Assembly: GCF_003336245.1 (NCBI RefSeq)
Contig: NZ_QPHM01000004.1
Location: forward strand, 62,001 to 126,000
DNA from: Haloplanus salinus
GTDB lineage: Archaea; Halobacteriota; Halobacteria; Halobacteriales; Haloferacaceae
Length of the DNA stretch: 64,000 nt
Reading direction: 5' to 3'
Shown here in pieces: positions 42,724 through 51,550 of the stretch. Position numbers and translations under genes: made by a program. Within the stretch, counting starts at the first letter, position 1. Every line of letters starts with the position of its first letter. The notes beneath the pieces are model-generated. The model ran no database searches, was not told the DNA's origin, and worked only from the letters and a program-made list of their open reading frames with translations.

Positions 42724-44472
42724 CTAGCTGTCTTCGCGCCATCTCTGGCCGCAATTCACACAGGAGAGGAGTCTCGTCGGTGGTTCGTCGATGGACCGGA
42801 GTTGAACGAGGCGATATTGCGCTCGATCGTGATCACACTCTGGACACCGGCACGTGGTCGTTGGAAGTCCAAGACCCGGCTTGTCGTCGCTCGCCACGGT
42901 AGTCTCCGAGGTGTCGGGGGTTGCAACGCCAGTGAGTACGCTCTCGTTCGTGTCGTCCGCTGTCTCCGTCTCTACCTCTCCCTCCTTGTCGTCATCAAGG
43001 GCGGTTCCGAAAAGGTCGAGGTCACGGATAAGCGCCCAGAGACGACGCTTACCCTGGGGAACGGGAGTAACGGGAACAGGCGTGGATTCGGGACGGCCCG
43101 TCGAGACGACCTCCCGGATGGCCGCGCCGATCTCGTCCCCTTCGGCGTCGACGTCGACGTCGACGATTAGGGCGACCACGTTCGCTTGTTCGCGCCACCA
43201 AGTTGGGAGTGGTATCTTGCTATCGTCCTCGTCGAATATCTCGGTGGCTTTGAGCCATTCGAGGGCGTCCAGCTTCTCGCCCTTCTCTTGGTCGAGTCTG
43301 TCGACGGGAGCATGCACGGGACGAGAGACTTCTTCGACGCCGGGAGCGCCCAAGGGGGGAATCGTACACGCGCTGTGCACTTGGAAGGGCTGTTCGATGC
43401 CCTGTTCGCGGTGACGCTTGGCGTATTTCTCCCAGTCTACGTTCGGGATGTCGCCTCTGGGAGCGGGCCCGTCGCCACGCTCGAGAACTTCGATATGCGT
43501 CTCGGAGTCAGCGGCGAGAGTGGCCTGTCCCTGGTACTTCCCGACTTTCCCGGCACGAATCCGAACGAGATCGCCTTCGTGGAGGATGACACCCTGTTGA
43601 GAGCGTGTCCACACGGTGAATTTGATGGTATCGCCGGCGTCGTCTTTGATGAGGCCGACCTGCTGTTGGCTCCCTGATTTGGGTTGCCAGAGGGTCGTGA
43701 CTTCGCCCTGGATGTCAGCCTCGACGTTGTACTTCGAGGGGATAATCGGCACGGACGAGATAGGTTGGATGACGCTCGCCTCCTGATAGAGCTGGTCCAA
43801 CGTGTTGGACTGAGCGGTGAAGACGTCCTGACCGCTCCGGACTTTGCGTGCGAGCAGGTGTCGGAGTACTTCGTCACCGGGGCCGGTGATAAGGTGGTCT
43901 TCGATTCGAGCAGCGGCCTCGTGGACAGCCTCAGCCTCGTTGTCGTCGATATCTTCGAATGCGTTGTTGCGGATGATTCCCTCCCCGAGGACGCGCTCGT
44001 TGCGCTTGGACTGGCGTTCCTCGCGCTCTTCGACGAGCTCCTTACGGCATCGTGTCTCGCGGTCGATGCCGACCACGTGGGCGGCCAAGGCCTTCTCGCG
44101 CTGGCGTTTGCGTTCCTCACGGAGTCCGTGTAGGCGTTCCTGGGCTTCGAGTGGGAGTCCAGTGAGGTCCTCGTCGGCGAGGTCGATAGGATCGACGTCG
44201 CGACCTTCGGTAGTGCGAAGGCTCGCACCGATCCAGTATGCGTCGAGTTCGTAGTTTCCATTTCTTTCGATTTCGAGGCCGAACTCGTCGTATTCGGGCT
44301 CACGACGGGCAGCCATCATGAGCTCGCCAGCGTTCTCGAGGCGGATGCCGAGGCAGTCGCTTTCGAGGTGCGGTGACTCGTAGAGGCCGCGCATGGTGAG
44401 TTCGTCGAACCGGTCGTCCTGTTCGACGTCGCCGTTCGTGAGCTGGTCGTCTCCGTTGTGGTAGTACGTCAT
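42724..44472 (-). CDS. OB-fold protein fused to a TFIIS-type zinc ribbon
   Basis: 582 residues from MTYYHNGDDQ. Residues ~130-160 are a charged coiled coil. An OB-fold region lies near 250-320 (EADIQGEVTTLWQPKSGSQQ, QVGLIKDDAGDTIKFTVWT). The last 40 residues form a TFS/TFIIS zinc ribbon: CRCPECDHDRAQYRLVQL, RSIDEPPTR, CVNCGQRWRED, including the acidic Asp-Glu hairpin that in TFIIS/TFS stimulates RNA cleavage in RNA polymerase. A link of OB-type nucleic-acid binding with this ribbon is unusual; it may tie plasmid replication proteins to RNA polymerase. A relative of the OB part is at 45081-46877. Confidence 0.75.
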   Translation of the reverse strand: MTYYHNGDDQLTNGDVEQDDRFDELTMRGLYESPHLESDCLGIRLENAGELMMAARREPEYDEFGLEIERNGNYELDAYWIGASLRTTEGRDVDPIDLADEDLTGLPLEAQERLHGLREERKRQREKALAAHVVGIDRETRCRKELVEEREERQSKRNERVLGEGIIRNNAFEDIDDNEAEAVHEAAARIEDHLITGPGDEVLRHLLARKVRSGQDVFTAQSNTLDQLYQEASVIQPISSVPIIPSKYNVEADIQGEVTTLWQPKSGSQQQVGLIKDDAGDTIKFTVWTRSQQGVILHEGDLVRIRAGKVGKYQGQATLAADSETHIEVLERGDGPAPRGDIPNVDWEKYAKRHREQGIEQPFQVHSACTIPPLGAPGVEEVSRPVHAPVDRLDQEKGEKLDALEWLKATEIFDEDDSKIPLPTWWREQANVVALIVDVDVDAEGDEIGAAIREVVSTGRPESTPVPVTPVPQGKRRLWALIRDLDLFGTALDDDKEGEVETETADDTNESVLTGVATPDTSETTVASDDKPGLGLPTTTCRCPECDHDRAQYRLVQLRSIDEPPTRLLSCVNCGQRWREDS

Positions 44473-44542
44473 CTGGTAGTCACTCCATCTGGGTGAGGTC
44501 TGAGGCGATCTGAACCGACAGCGGCGCTGCTGTCGACCCTCT

Positions 44543-44578
44543 CTCACTCCCTCAGCCCCATTTGGGGTCCAAAACTGA
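44543..44578 (-). promoter_or_regulatory. Leader hairpin (type II)
   Basis: mRNA sense: CAGTTTTGGACCCCAAATG, GGG, CTGAGGGAG. It lies 70 nt before the ATG at 44472. Confidence 0.75.
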
Positions 44579-45080
44579 GCGCAAGCTAGCCAATCGCGTC
44601 TTTAGGAACGTGTCACGTCTTCAGGTGTCCCCCGGTCAGTTCCCGCCCGCATTCGCTGGGGGTAGTCGATGAGCGTGTTCGGGCGGGATTATGAGGGGTA
44701 ACGTCCGGGGACAGGCTACTGTGCTATGGACTGGGTGGTCGGTAGCCGATACGATTATATCAACATCCTGAGTAGCTAATAGTGAGCCTTGAACGGCTCA
44801 TCATAACAATGTGGGAAAGGCGACTCTCGTCTTTCCACTTCCACACTTCTTGAGCGATTGCGACGTTCTATAACGGTCTGTGAGGACGAATTGAGAGGCT
44901 ATGGGCGACGATGAGTGTTGCTGGCGCGAGCGATCTAGTCGGAGGCTCTGTTAGAAGGGAGCGGTATTTCGGGGGTTTTCATCAGAAAACCGCATTACTG
45001 CGCGGTGATAGGCGCGATACAGTTATAGACGGTTCGAGCGTCTATGCGAATGGAAAGCACGGTCGCTTTCCCACATTGTT
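44579..45080. other. Divergent intergenic region with long inverted repeat
   Basis: No gene. Arms CATAACAATGTGGGAAAG at 44802-44819 and CTTTCCCACATTGTTATG at 45066-45083 form an imperfect 22-bp inverted repeat 282 bp across; the right arm overlaps the next start codon. Inside are a perfect hairpin (GGTTTTC ATCA GAAAACC, 44975-44992) and several short repeats (CTATAACGGTCT, GTTATAGACGG). Confidence 0.55.
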
Positions 45081-46877
45081 ATGAGTGGAAACACCGACAG
45101 TGTCCACCTCTCTGAGGCTGGTCACGAGAAGAACGGTAGAACCGAAATCGAATATGAGAATCCGACCCACATTGCCCGTCGCTACGATGGGTGGTTCTAC
45201 GATCTCCGCTCCCTCGATCGCGAGGAACGCCGTCGCTTGGACGGTAACGTGGAGTCGCCGACTATCCGCTGGCACGCTGGCCTCGATGAGTCCGAGCGTC
45301 GCCTCGATGCGGACGACGTGGAGTCGCAAGGCGCAATCTCTGAATTCACGTCTGGCTCCGAACATGAGTTCGAGAGCGAGAGTTCCGATGATTACTACGG
45401 CTGGTACAACGACCAACCGATGGTCCCATCCCGTAGTGACGAGCGGAGGGCTGAGATGAACGCGAGAGGCCGTCCGGCTGACGCGATCTCTGAACCCGAC
45501 GCTCTCTCGACTGGCGAGTACATCTACATGGGCCACGACCGCCTGACCGACCCAACTGGCGATCAGTTGACGGGCACAGCGTCTGGTCTTGAAGAGTACA
45601 TCCCCACGAGTTCGTCTACTGCCCCCGTACAGTTGGGACAGAAGCTCGAACCTGTCGAGACCCTCGACCCGGACACTCAACGGCTTCGTGAGCTGAAGAT
45701 CATCCCCAACGATGAACAGACGCCTCGCGAATCAGAAGGTGTCACGACGTCCGAATTAGAAGTGCTGCTTCCCTATGGCGAAGTTGCCTCCCTTCGGAGC
45801 GTCGTGCCGAACCCCGAGGACTACTCTCGGTCGTCGATAGCCGGAATCGAATTCCGCCTAGCGTTGGATGAAGAGCTCAAGCGGAGCTCTCATAGTATCG
45901 ACGAAAACGGTCACATGACAGGTGTGGCTGCTCTCTTGAATCAACACACAGACCTCCTTGCTCGTTTCCGCACGGAACACGATCGCACGCTTCCTGAGCG
46001 ACGGGATCGGAACCGGCGGAGCTTCGAACAACGGTTCAAACAGCAGATCTACGACCGAGCTGCTCCGTTGCGCGAGCTGGGTAAGGAAGATCCCGATCTT
46101 CGTGAAGAAATTCTTGCCGAGACACGCAGACTGCTTGACGGGAATGCACTGCACGAAATTCGGAAACCACCGGTCACTGTCGCTTCCCAACTTGCACGCC
46201 GTGTGCAGGCTGGGACGGACATCACGACCGCGTTCCTTTCGCTTGTCGAAGAGGAGCAGACCGACCCGAGAAACGTCATCAGGATCAACGCGATTTTGAA
46301 GGCGAATCTCGCGTCCTCGAAAGGCTATGTCACGACACAGGGCGTCGTGAAGAAAATCTACTATCCACCAGTTCCTAGCCTGAAGTTTGCTATGATCCTA
46401 AAGGATGGTAACCGCCGCGAGGATGAGGTCCGCGTTTCCGTCTGGGAGTCCAGCGAATACGAAGAGACTGCGTCAACGGCTGACCCCGGTGATGTCGATG
46501 GCGAAGTCCTAATCTCGAAGAAAACCTTCATTGAACCGAACGAGGGCGACACTGTGCGTCTGGTGGATTTCAAGCTTCCACGCGAGAGATCCAAGCAGAC
46601 GTATCAAGGTCAACCGAAGCTCGATTCACGATGGGCATCTGAAATCGAGATTGTCGAACGCGCTCCTGTCAAGTTATCCGATCAGACGTCGACGACTGCC
46701 AGACCGCAATATGTTGGTCGTTCGTCGAGTCCGTCTGATGATGGTGAACCAGTTCCCCGGAGTGAGGCTGCGAATTTCGACGGTGAAGTCTGCGTCTCCT
46801 GGCCCGAGCCAGTGATGATTGCTGACTTTATCGCCGATGAGCTCACCCGCATTGCCCAGACTGGTGATACTGCATGA
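45081..46877 (+). CDS. Large OB-fold-like DNA-binding protein
   Basis: 598 residues. Residues 1-240 are acidic and contain RRYDGWFYDLRSLDREERRR. A coiled coil with many Arg/Glu follows around 290-360. The C-terminal part (about residues 385-530) parallels the OB region of the 42724-44472 protein: SQLARRVQAGTDITTAFLSL, IRINAILKANLASSKGYVTT, then FAMILKDGNRREDEVRVSVW. This suggests single-stranded DNA or RNA binding. It is transcribed divergently from its relative, with the long inverted repeat between them. No enzyme motif is seen. Confidence 0.65.
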   Translation: MSGNTDSVHLSEAGHEKNGRTEIEYENPTHIARRYDGWFYDLRSLDREERRRLDGNVESPTIRWHAGLDESERRLDADDVESQGAISEFTSGSEHEFESESSDDYYGWYNDQPMVPSRSDERRAEMNARGRPADAISEPDALSTGEYIYMGHDRLTDPTGDQLTGTASGLEEYIPTSSSTAPVQLGQKLEPVETLDPDTQRLRELKIIPNDEQTPRESEGVTTSELEVLLPYGEVASLRSVVPNPEDYSRSSIAGIEFRLALDEELKRSSHSIDENGHMTGVAALLNQHTDLLARFRTEHDRTLPERRDRNRRSFEQRFKQQIYDRAAPLRELGKEDPDLREEILAETRRLLDGNALHEIRKPPVTVASQLARRVQAGTDITTAFLSLVEEEQTDPRNVIRINAILKANLASSKGYVTTQGVVKKIYYPPVPSLKFAMILKDGNRREDEVRVSVWESSEYEETASTADPGDVDGEVLISKKTFIEPNEGDTVRLVDFKLPRERSKQTYQGQPKLDSRWASEIEIVERAPVKLSDQTSTTARPQYVGRSSSPSDDGEPVPRSEAANFDGEVCVSWPEPVMIADFIADELTRIAQTGDTA

Positions 46878-47431
46878 GTACACGCGTAGTGCGTACTCCT
46901 CGGTATGGATTCGATGACGGAATACCGTCTCCGTACTGTCACCCCGAAATGTAACGAACCCTAACAACCACCCGAGTTCCCCCGACGAACTCAGAAAACT
47001 AATCCTTCCTTTTCACAGACCACAGAGCGAGCGGTCTTGATATCGATCGCGATCTCGCAGTCATCCATGTTTAGGATATCGAGACGATATCGAAAGAAGT
47101 GGAATGTGGGGGATGTGACGGATGTGAGGCTACAGTAAATGTGAACGGCAAATCATCTTATAACGTGACAGCGTTGGGTGCGGTACGGTTGCGAACCGGG
47201 ATGTTTAGTCATCCCGGCCGCTGACGCGACCGGTCGAAACACCCTCCAACAACACGGAATTGGCTCGGCTCGGCCCTCGTTGTGTCATTGACGTGGGCGG
47301 ATCGAGCGGATTCTCCCTCCACCGATGACACCGAGACCTCCACCGACAGCGAATAGGAGACGGCGATACACAGTTGATGCCCGCGTAACTGGTCGGCGAT
47401 CGCGATGACGAGCTGGCGCAGCGACGACAAG
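46878..47431. other. Gene-poor region
   Basis: About 550 bases with no convincing gene. The minus-strand frames that can be read in 47205-47513 have basic, non-haloarchaeal composition or lack a normal start and were rejected. Confidence 0.4.
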
Positions 47432-47863
47432 ATGAGTATCGATGAGCAGTGGTACGAAATTCAGTTGTCGGTCCCGTGGGTCGTCGCCGGAGCGAAGAGC
47501 GTCCAAGACGCAATCAACATCGCAGTTGCGGAAGTCGGTACGCGAACGAAGTCAACAGAAGCCCGGTCGTCGGAGATCCTCGTCCAAGATGTCGTCTGTC
47601 CCTCCTGTGGGTATGAAATGGAGGCGGCGCTCTGTACGACGGATTTTGCGCTGGTCGTACTGACTGTTATCGTCGAGATGTTGGCAGAGTCTCACGAGGA
47701 GAGCGAGCGTGTCGCGAAGCGCGAGTTGGGCGTCCGCATGAAGGACATCCCGCTCACGGTGTTGGAGACGCGACCGGTTGACGAAGCGGATGAAAAGCCA
47801 GAAATGAACTTCGTGGATCTTGGTCGCGACGTCCAATCCAGAAACGAAACAAAGCAAACGTGA
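47432..47863 (+). CDS. DUF555 family protein
   Basis: 143 residues. The full pattern of the archaeal DUF555/UPF0212 family is present: DEQWYEIQLSVPWVVAGAKS, VQDAINIAVAEVG, a CPSCGYEM zinc knuckle, DFALVVLTVIVEMLAES and a C-terminal VRMKDIPLTVLETRPVDE. The biochemical role of DUF555 is unknown. The ATG at 47432 is chosen because the preceding MTSWRSDDK is not part of the family. Confidence 0.85.
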   Translation: MSIDEQWYEIQLSVPWVVAGAKSVQDAINIAVAEVGTRTKSTEARSSEILVQDVVCPSCGYEMEAALCTTDFALVVLTVIVEMLAESHEESERVAKRELGVRMKDIPLTVLETRPVDEADEKPEMNFVDLGRDVQSRNETKQT

Positions 47864-48030
47864 GTTTAAGCGGGGTCAATCCGAAGGATTAGCATAAAAT
47901 ATTCCCGAGAAGAACATTATGCGTGAATAATACATTCTATATGGTTTTTACTGTAAATAGATCCTACCGGTTCATCATACTTCCAGACGACTACACTAAA
48001 TTCTTTTATTACAACCTCAAAGCGATCTAA
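47864..48030. other. AT-rich spacer between convergent genes
   Basis: Low GC by eye, as is the whole orc1 neighbourhood. No gene or clear terminator. Confidence 0.4.
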
Positions 48031-49428
48031 TCAGGCGAACCGTTTCAGCGAGGATTTAGAGATTTCTCTAAATCGAGTATCCTCCATTACAATATCAAGG
48101 ATAGTCTCAGGATTGTGGAGTAGCCGATGAGAGTTGTGGCGGCCGCCGCCTTTTCCCATATTTACCTCTTTAGTTTCAATTACCTGACTGAGTTGCATCT
48201 CATCAAGGATATCCCGAAACCGCCGTATCCCGATCGTGTCCATATCTATTGCGTTAGTGATCTGCTGGTACGCATCATATAGTTCACCTGTGATAACATA
48301 ATCGTCGCGCGAGTAGAGCGACTTGGCAGAGATCGAGAGGCATGCGGCTTTCATTTGAGTTGGGGTTCCCTGGAGGAAGTCGCGGAATCGATCCTTTTCA
48401 AGTGTGTCCTGAGCGCTTCGCACATGATCTTCTCCAACAACGTCTGATCCCTCGCGATCAGCAAGCTCTCCCGCTGTCCTGAATAATCGCATTGCCTTTC
48501 GCGCATCTCCGTGTTCCTGTGCTGAGAAAGCCGCAACAAGAGGAATAACGTCATCGGTTAGGACTCCATCACGGAAGGCGTCATCACGGCCTCGAAGAAT
48601 TTCTTGAATTTGATTTGCGTTGTATGGGTCGAAATTAAGTTCTTGGGTCTGGAAGGCACTCTTCGTGCGTGGGTTTAGCTCGTCGAAGAAATTGATTTGA
48701 TTGCTTATTGCGATAATTCCAATTTGACACGACGTATCATTCGATTCGACAGCCTTCGCGAGACTCATCAAGACGTGGTCGCTCTTGAGAAGGTCGACTT
48801 CGTCGAGAATGATGATAGCCGAATCATAGTGATCGAGAATCTGCCAGAGGCGTTTGTAGAACTTGTCTTTCGGTAGCCCGGTATCGGGCATTTTCACGAT
48901 GTCTTCATCCTCGTCATAAATATCCTCGTCGTTCAGCTGTTGCCCGATTGTCGAGATGACTTGAACTTCAGTTGAGGATTTCGAACAGTCTAGATACGTA
49001 TGACCTATTCGGATATCCTCAACAGATGCATTGACAGCGCGACGAGTGACGTATCGGGAGACAAGAGATTTTCCCGTTCCTGTTTTCCCGGTAATTGAGA
49101 TATGATTTGGGGCACCACCATAGACAGCGTCGTTCAGACAGCTGCTGATAGTGGAAATATAATCGTCACGTCCGACAATTCGATCGCCATCAGGTACCCA
49201 ACCGACACGGACCATCTCCTTATTTTGGAAAATTCCCTTCCGTTGAGAAAAGAGCGGGTCGTCAACTTTGAATTGTGTACCGTCCCCGTCGCTTGATGGC
49301 GGTTTTCCATTCTCGTCTGGACTCCCCTTCGGTTCCGATGTTTGGACGCGATATCGGTCGTCTTGACCGTCTGAAGACGCAGATTCCAAATCTCGACTTT
49401 CATCGGAAGTCGAGGTCTCGTTTGACAT
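48031..49428 (-). CDS. orc1: Orc1/Cdc6 replication initiator
   Basis: 465 residues. Residues 1-60 are a Ser/Asp-rich haloarchaeal extension. The AAA+ domain has Walker A GKTGTGKS near residue 114 and Walker B IIILDEVD near 210, sensor-1 (GIIAISNQ), then a helical lid with EHGDARKAMRLFRTAGELAD. A winged helix fills the C-terminus (YVITGELYDAYQQITNAIDM). It should bind the ORB-like repeats just upstream of its start and load the MCM helicase. Lower GC than its neighbours. It is transcribed away from the origin, the usual arrangement. Confidence 0.95.
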   Translation of the reverse strand: MSNETSTSDESRDLESASSDGQDDRYRVQTSEPKGSPDENGKPPSSDGDGTQFKVDDPLFSQRKGIFQNKEMVRVGWVPDGDRIVGRDDYISTISSCLNDAVYGGAPNHISITGKTGTGKSLVSRYVTRRAVNASVEDIRIGHTYLDCSKSSTEVQVISTIGQQLNDEDIYDEDEDIVKMPDTGLPKDKFYKRLWQILDHYDSAIIILDEVDLLKSDHVLMSLAKAVESNDTSCQIGIIAISNQINFFDELNPRTKSAFQTQELNFDPYNANQIQEILRGRDDAFRDGVLTDDVIPLVAAFSAQEHGDARKAMRLFRTAGELADREGSDVVGEDHVRSAQDTLEKDRFRDFLQGTPTQMKAACLSISAKSLYSRDDYVITGELYDAYQQITNAIDMDTIGIRRFRDILDEMQLSQVIETKEVNMGKGGGRHNSHRLLHNPETILDIVMEDTRFREISKSSLKRFA

Positions 49429-49462
49429 AGAGGCATCGACGAAACCTGATTACTTAAATGTA

Positions 49463-49484
49463 TTCCCACCTCGACTTCCGACGT
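49463..49484 (-). repeat. ORB-like repeat 1
   Basis: Minus strand: ACGTCGGAAGTCGAGGTGGG. Weakest G-run of the orc1-side pair. Confidence 0.65.
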
Positions 49485-49557
49485 AAATCTACCACCGAAG
49501 AGAGTATACTGGAAGGACTACCTCGGTCTCCGAACAACCACAGACCCCCAACACACA

Positions 49558-49581
49558 CACACCCCTTCGGTTCCGTCGTTA
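49558..49581 (-). repeat. ORB-like repeat 2
   Basis: Minus strand: TAACGACGGAACCGAAGGGG followed by TGTG. Orientation opposite to repeats 3-8. Confidence 0.8.
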
Positions 49582-49755
49582 CCGATGAACGTGTACCCCT
49601 CACAGGAAGCATAGGTACGATCACGGTCCAGAGGATAGAACGCGCCTCTACGGCGTTTCTGTGCGTTTCAATCTGTTACCGAATTTCGTCTCGAACAAAT
49701 CAGTCGCTTCGCTTCTTCATATCTAGTACTTCGTCCTACGGAGTTGTTTCAGCTG

Positions 49756-49860
49756 CATTGTGATAAAGCTATGGGTAAACTAAATCAAATTTTACATGTT
49801 TTTATCGTGAGATAGGATACGGATCACCTCTAATATTTTCAGTCTAGTTACCTGCTTTCG
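49756..49860. other. AT-rich segment, candidate duplex-unwinding element
   Basis: Runs such as TAAATCAAATTTTACATG and TAATATTTTC between the two oppositely oriented ORB groups. Confidence 0.55.
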
Positions 49861-49867
49861 TGGCCGC

Positions 49868-49891
49868 TAACGTCGGAACCGGTGGGGTGTG
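49868..49891 (+). repeat. ORB-like repeat 3
   Basis: Plus strand: TAACGTCGGAACCGGTGGGG followed by TGTG. Confidence 0.85.
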
Positions 49892-49933
49892 TCTGATCAT
49901 CCTATCCTCAATCTGGGTGGTCACCAATTCATC

Positions 49934-49957
49934 TAACGCCGGAACCGAAGGGGTGTG
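49934..49957 (+). repeat. ORB-like repeat 4
   Basis: Plus strand: TAACGCCGGAACCGAAGGGG followed by TGTG. Confidence 0.85.
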
Positions 49958-50131
49958 GGTCAACCATCGTGGGCTGGTAGAGTCTCCCGAGTATAACTCT
50001 CGTCTCTAACTTTCATATTCTATTTGTGGGATGCCGAATTATTCACTCTCAACGAGAGTTCTGAGGTAGTCTCCACCCGTCTTTTCATCTTATTTGTTCC
50101 GCTCTAATACTAAGAGAGTAGATTCACATGC

Positions 50132-50155
50132 TAACGTCGGAAATGGTGCGGTATC
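50132..50155 (+). repeat. ORB-like repeat 5
   Basis: Plus strand: TAACGTCGGAAATGGTGCGG followed by TATC; the G-run is degenerate. Confidence 0.65.
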
Positions 50156-50196
50156 TCATCTTGATCTCTGGTGAGCTAATACGATCTATCCTTCAT

Positions 50197-50220
50197 TTAC
50201 GACGGAAGTCTTGGGGTGTC
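50197..50220 (+). repeat. ORB-like repeat 6
   Basis: Plus strand: TTACGACGGAAGTCTTGGGG followed by TGTC. Confidence 0.8.
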
Positions 50221-50229
50221 CCTTTGTGT

Positions 50230-50253
50230 TAACGTCGGAACTCGTGGGGGGCC
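50230..50253 (+). repeat. ORB-like repeat 7
   Basis: Plus strand: TAACGTCGGAACTCGTGGGG followed by GGCC. Confidence 0.75.
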
Positions 50254-50265
50254 GACCATCTCTCC

Positions 50266-50289
50266 TTACGACGGAACCGGAGGGGTGTC
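50266..50289 (+). repeat. ORB-like repeat 8
   Basis: Plus strand: TTACGACGGAACCGGAGGGG followed by TGTC. Repeats 6 to 8 are spaced 33-36 bp apart, close to helical phase. Confidence 0.85.
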
Positions 50290-50549
50290 CCCTCTCTGAA
50301 TTTTCTTTCCCCACGTTGGATCGTGGTATATCCGATGTTCCGATTCACCTGTTCGTATGGAAGAGCGAGCCCCGTATGAGATATCACCTGCACTCCCCTG
50401 TCAGGCCAAGCACTAACCTCAACATCCGGGTCCTGAACGGCATAGCCAAAAATAAAGTTGCATATTGTTCTATCGCCAAGACGGGAAACTCTGAGCTCTC
50501 CCACTGCTGTTGGAGGACACAAGCAAAGCGGTGTAGTAGCACTTCACTA

Positions 50550-51230
50550 TTACTCTCGGAATTCCTCATCGAGGAGGTTGCGCTCGGCGGGGTCGCCGTC
50601 GTACCTGAACGAGACGAGTTCGTGGAAGTCTTGATTTGTCCGATCCTCAAGGTACACGCTGTAGTCCGTGTCCGCGTCGGGTTCGTCATCTTCGCCGTAG
50701 CCGAGGATGAGATACTCGGTCTCCGTCTCGTCGACGACGAAGTGAGCCCGCTCGACAAACCACTTATTCTCGACTCTGTACCAGCCCTCGTCCTTATTGA
50801 TGTGGAAGATGCGGCCGTACTCTGGGTTCCCACCGTTTTTCGAGACTCTGATGGGATACATCGTCGGAACGACGTACTCGTCGGAACTCTTCCAGTCATC
50901 GATATCGACGGCCAGATCGAAGGTAAGGTCGACAAGCCAGACAGGGCCGTGATATTCGGTGTGATCCTTGTATTCGTTAATGATCCGGTAGAAATGGTAC
51001 GGGTCGGAAACCGAGGCGGTGAGCGGGAAGACAGGCTCATCCGAGTCAGGCGTCGGGGTCGAACTCTCCCCACCATCATTCGTCCCGCCACTAGCGCTAG
51101 AGCTGGAGCAGCCGGCGATCGCGGTGATTGCTCCAGCACCGGCGAGCCCACCGCCCTCCTGGAGGAATGATCGGCGACCGAGAGTACTGTTCGAGTGCTG
51201 TGCGTCCGTGGAGGTATTGTTGGAGTTCAT
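50550..51230 (-). CDS. Tat-exported lipoprotein
   Basis: 226 residues. N-terminal twin-arginine motif (GRRSFLQEGG), hydrophobic segment and lipobox (IAGC) near residue 41. A Ser/Thr/Asp linker leads to a beta-rich domain (GPVWLVDLTFDLAVDIDDWK, YRVENKWFVERAHFVVDETE). The mature part is very acidic. Located next to the origin in a gene-poor area. Same architecture as the 19564-20427 lipoprotein but without obvious sequence similarity. Role unknown; surface exclusion is possible. Confidence 0.8.
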   Translation of the reverse strand: MNSNNTSTDAQHSNSTLGRRSFLQEGGGLAGAGAITAIAGCSSSSASGGTNDGGESSTPTPDSDEPVFPLTASVSDPYHFYRIINEYKDHTEYHGPVWLVDLTFDLAVDIDDWKSSDEYVVPTMYPIRVSKNGGNPEYGRIFHINKDEGWYRVENKWFVERAHFVVDETETEYLILGYGEDDEPDADTDYSVYLEDRTNQDFHELVSFRYDGDPAERNLLDEEFRE

Positions 51231-51282
51231 GATTGGAATGAACGAAATCGACCGATAACAGCGGTTACACCGCCTCTTCGAT

Positions 51283-51316
51283 CTCCATCACTCCTCTTCA
51301 GGGCCCAATACTCACA
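51283..51316 (-). promoter_or_regulatory. Leader hairpin (type II, degenerate)
   Basis: mRNA sense: TGTGAGTATTGGGCCCTG, loop, GAGGAGTGATGGAG. It lies 52 nt before the lipoprotein ATG at 51230. Confidence 0.5.
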
Positions 51317-51501
51317 CGATGCCGAGGAAGGAGCTTGGTGGGTGTTCATAGTCAGAACTAGCAGTGAAATGCAAGCATAACTCTTCGCGAACCACATTCA
51401 ATGTAGCCGCCACATTTCACGATGTGTAGCGGGTTGCTCTGACCGCAATTGGTGACGTTGACGGATTCTCCAGATGAGATGAAGTCGTACGAAAGGCTCA
51501 A

Positions 51502-51550
51502 ATCCTACGTTACAGTCCGAACGTAGATGCCGTTTGGTGTTGCGTAGGAC
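51502..51550. promoter_or_regulatory. Inverted GTCCTAC pair no. 7
   Basis: Arms ATCCTACGTTAC and GTTGCGTAGGAC, 49 bp overall. The only pair without a leader hairpin directly next to it. Confidence 0.6.

Larger units (their letters stand above)
49440..50300. other. oriC: Replication origin region
   Basis: An 860-bp region upstream of orc1 with eight ORB-like repeats. Two near orc1 point one way; six on the far side point the other way; an AT-rich unwinding region lies between. This is the standard haloarchaeal origin layout. The consensus is TAACGTCGGAACC, variable bases, then GGGGTGTC. Confidence 0.85.

Noticed and set aside
47205-47513. Minus-strand frames opposite the DUF555 start
   Set aside because: One begins only with TTG and the other is strongly basic; no domain and antisense to DUF555.
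49440-50300. CRISPR-like array in the origin region
   Set aside because: Repeat spacing is irregular, both orientations occur and the motif ends in a GGGGTG run typical of ORB sites.
50211-51170. 319-codon plus-strand frame
   Set aside because: Antisense to the Tat lipoprotein, whose signal and lipobox are clear.
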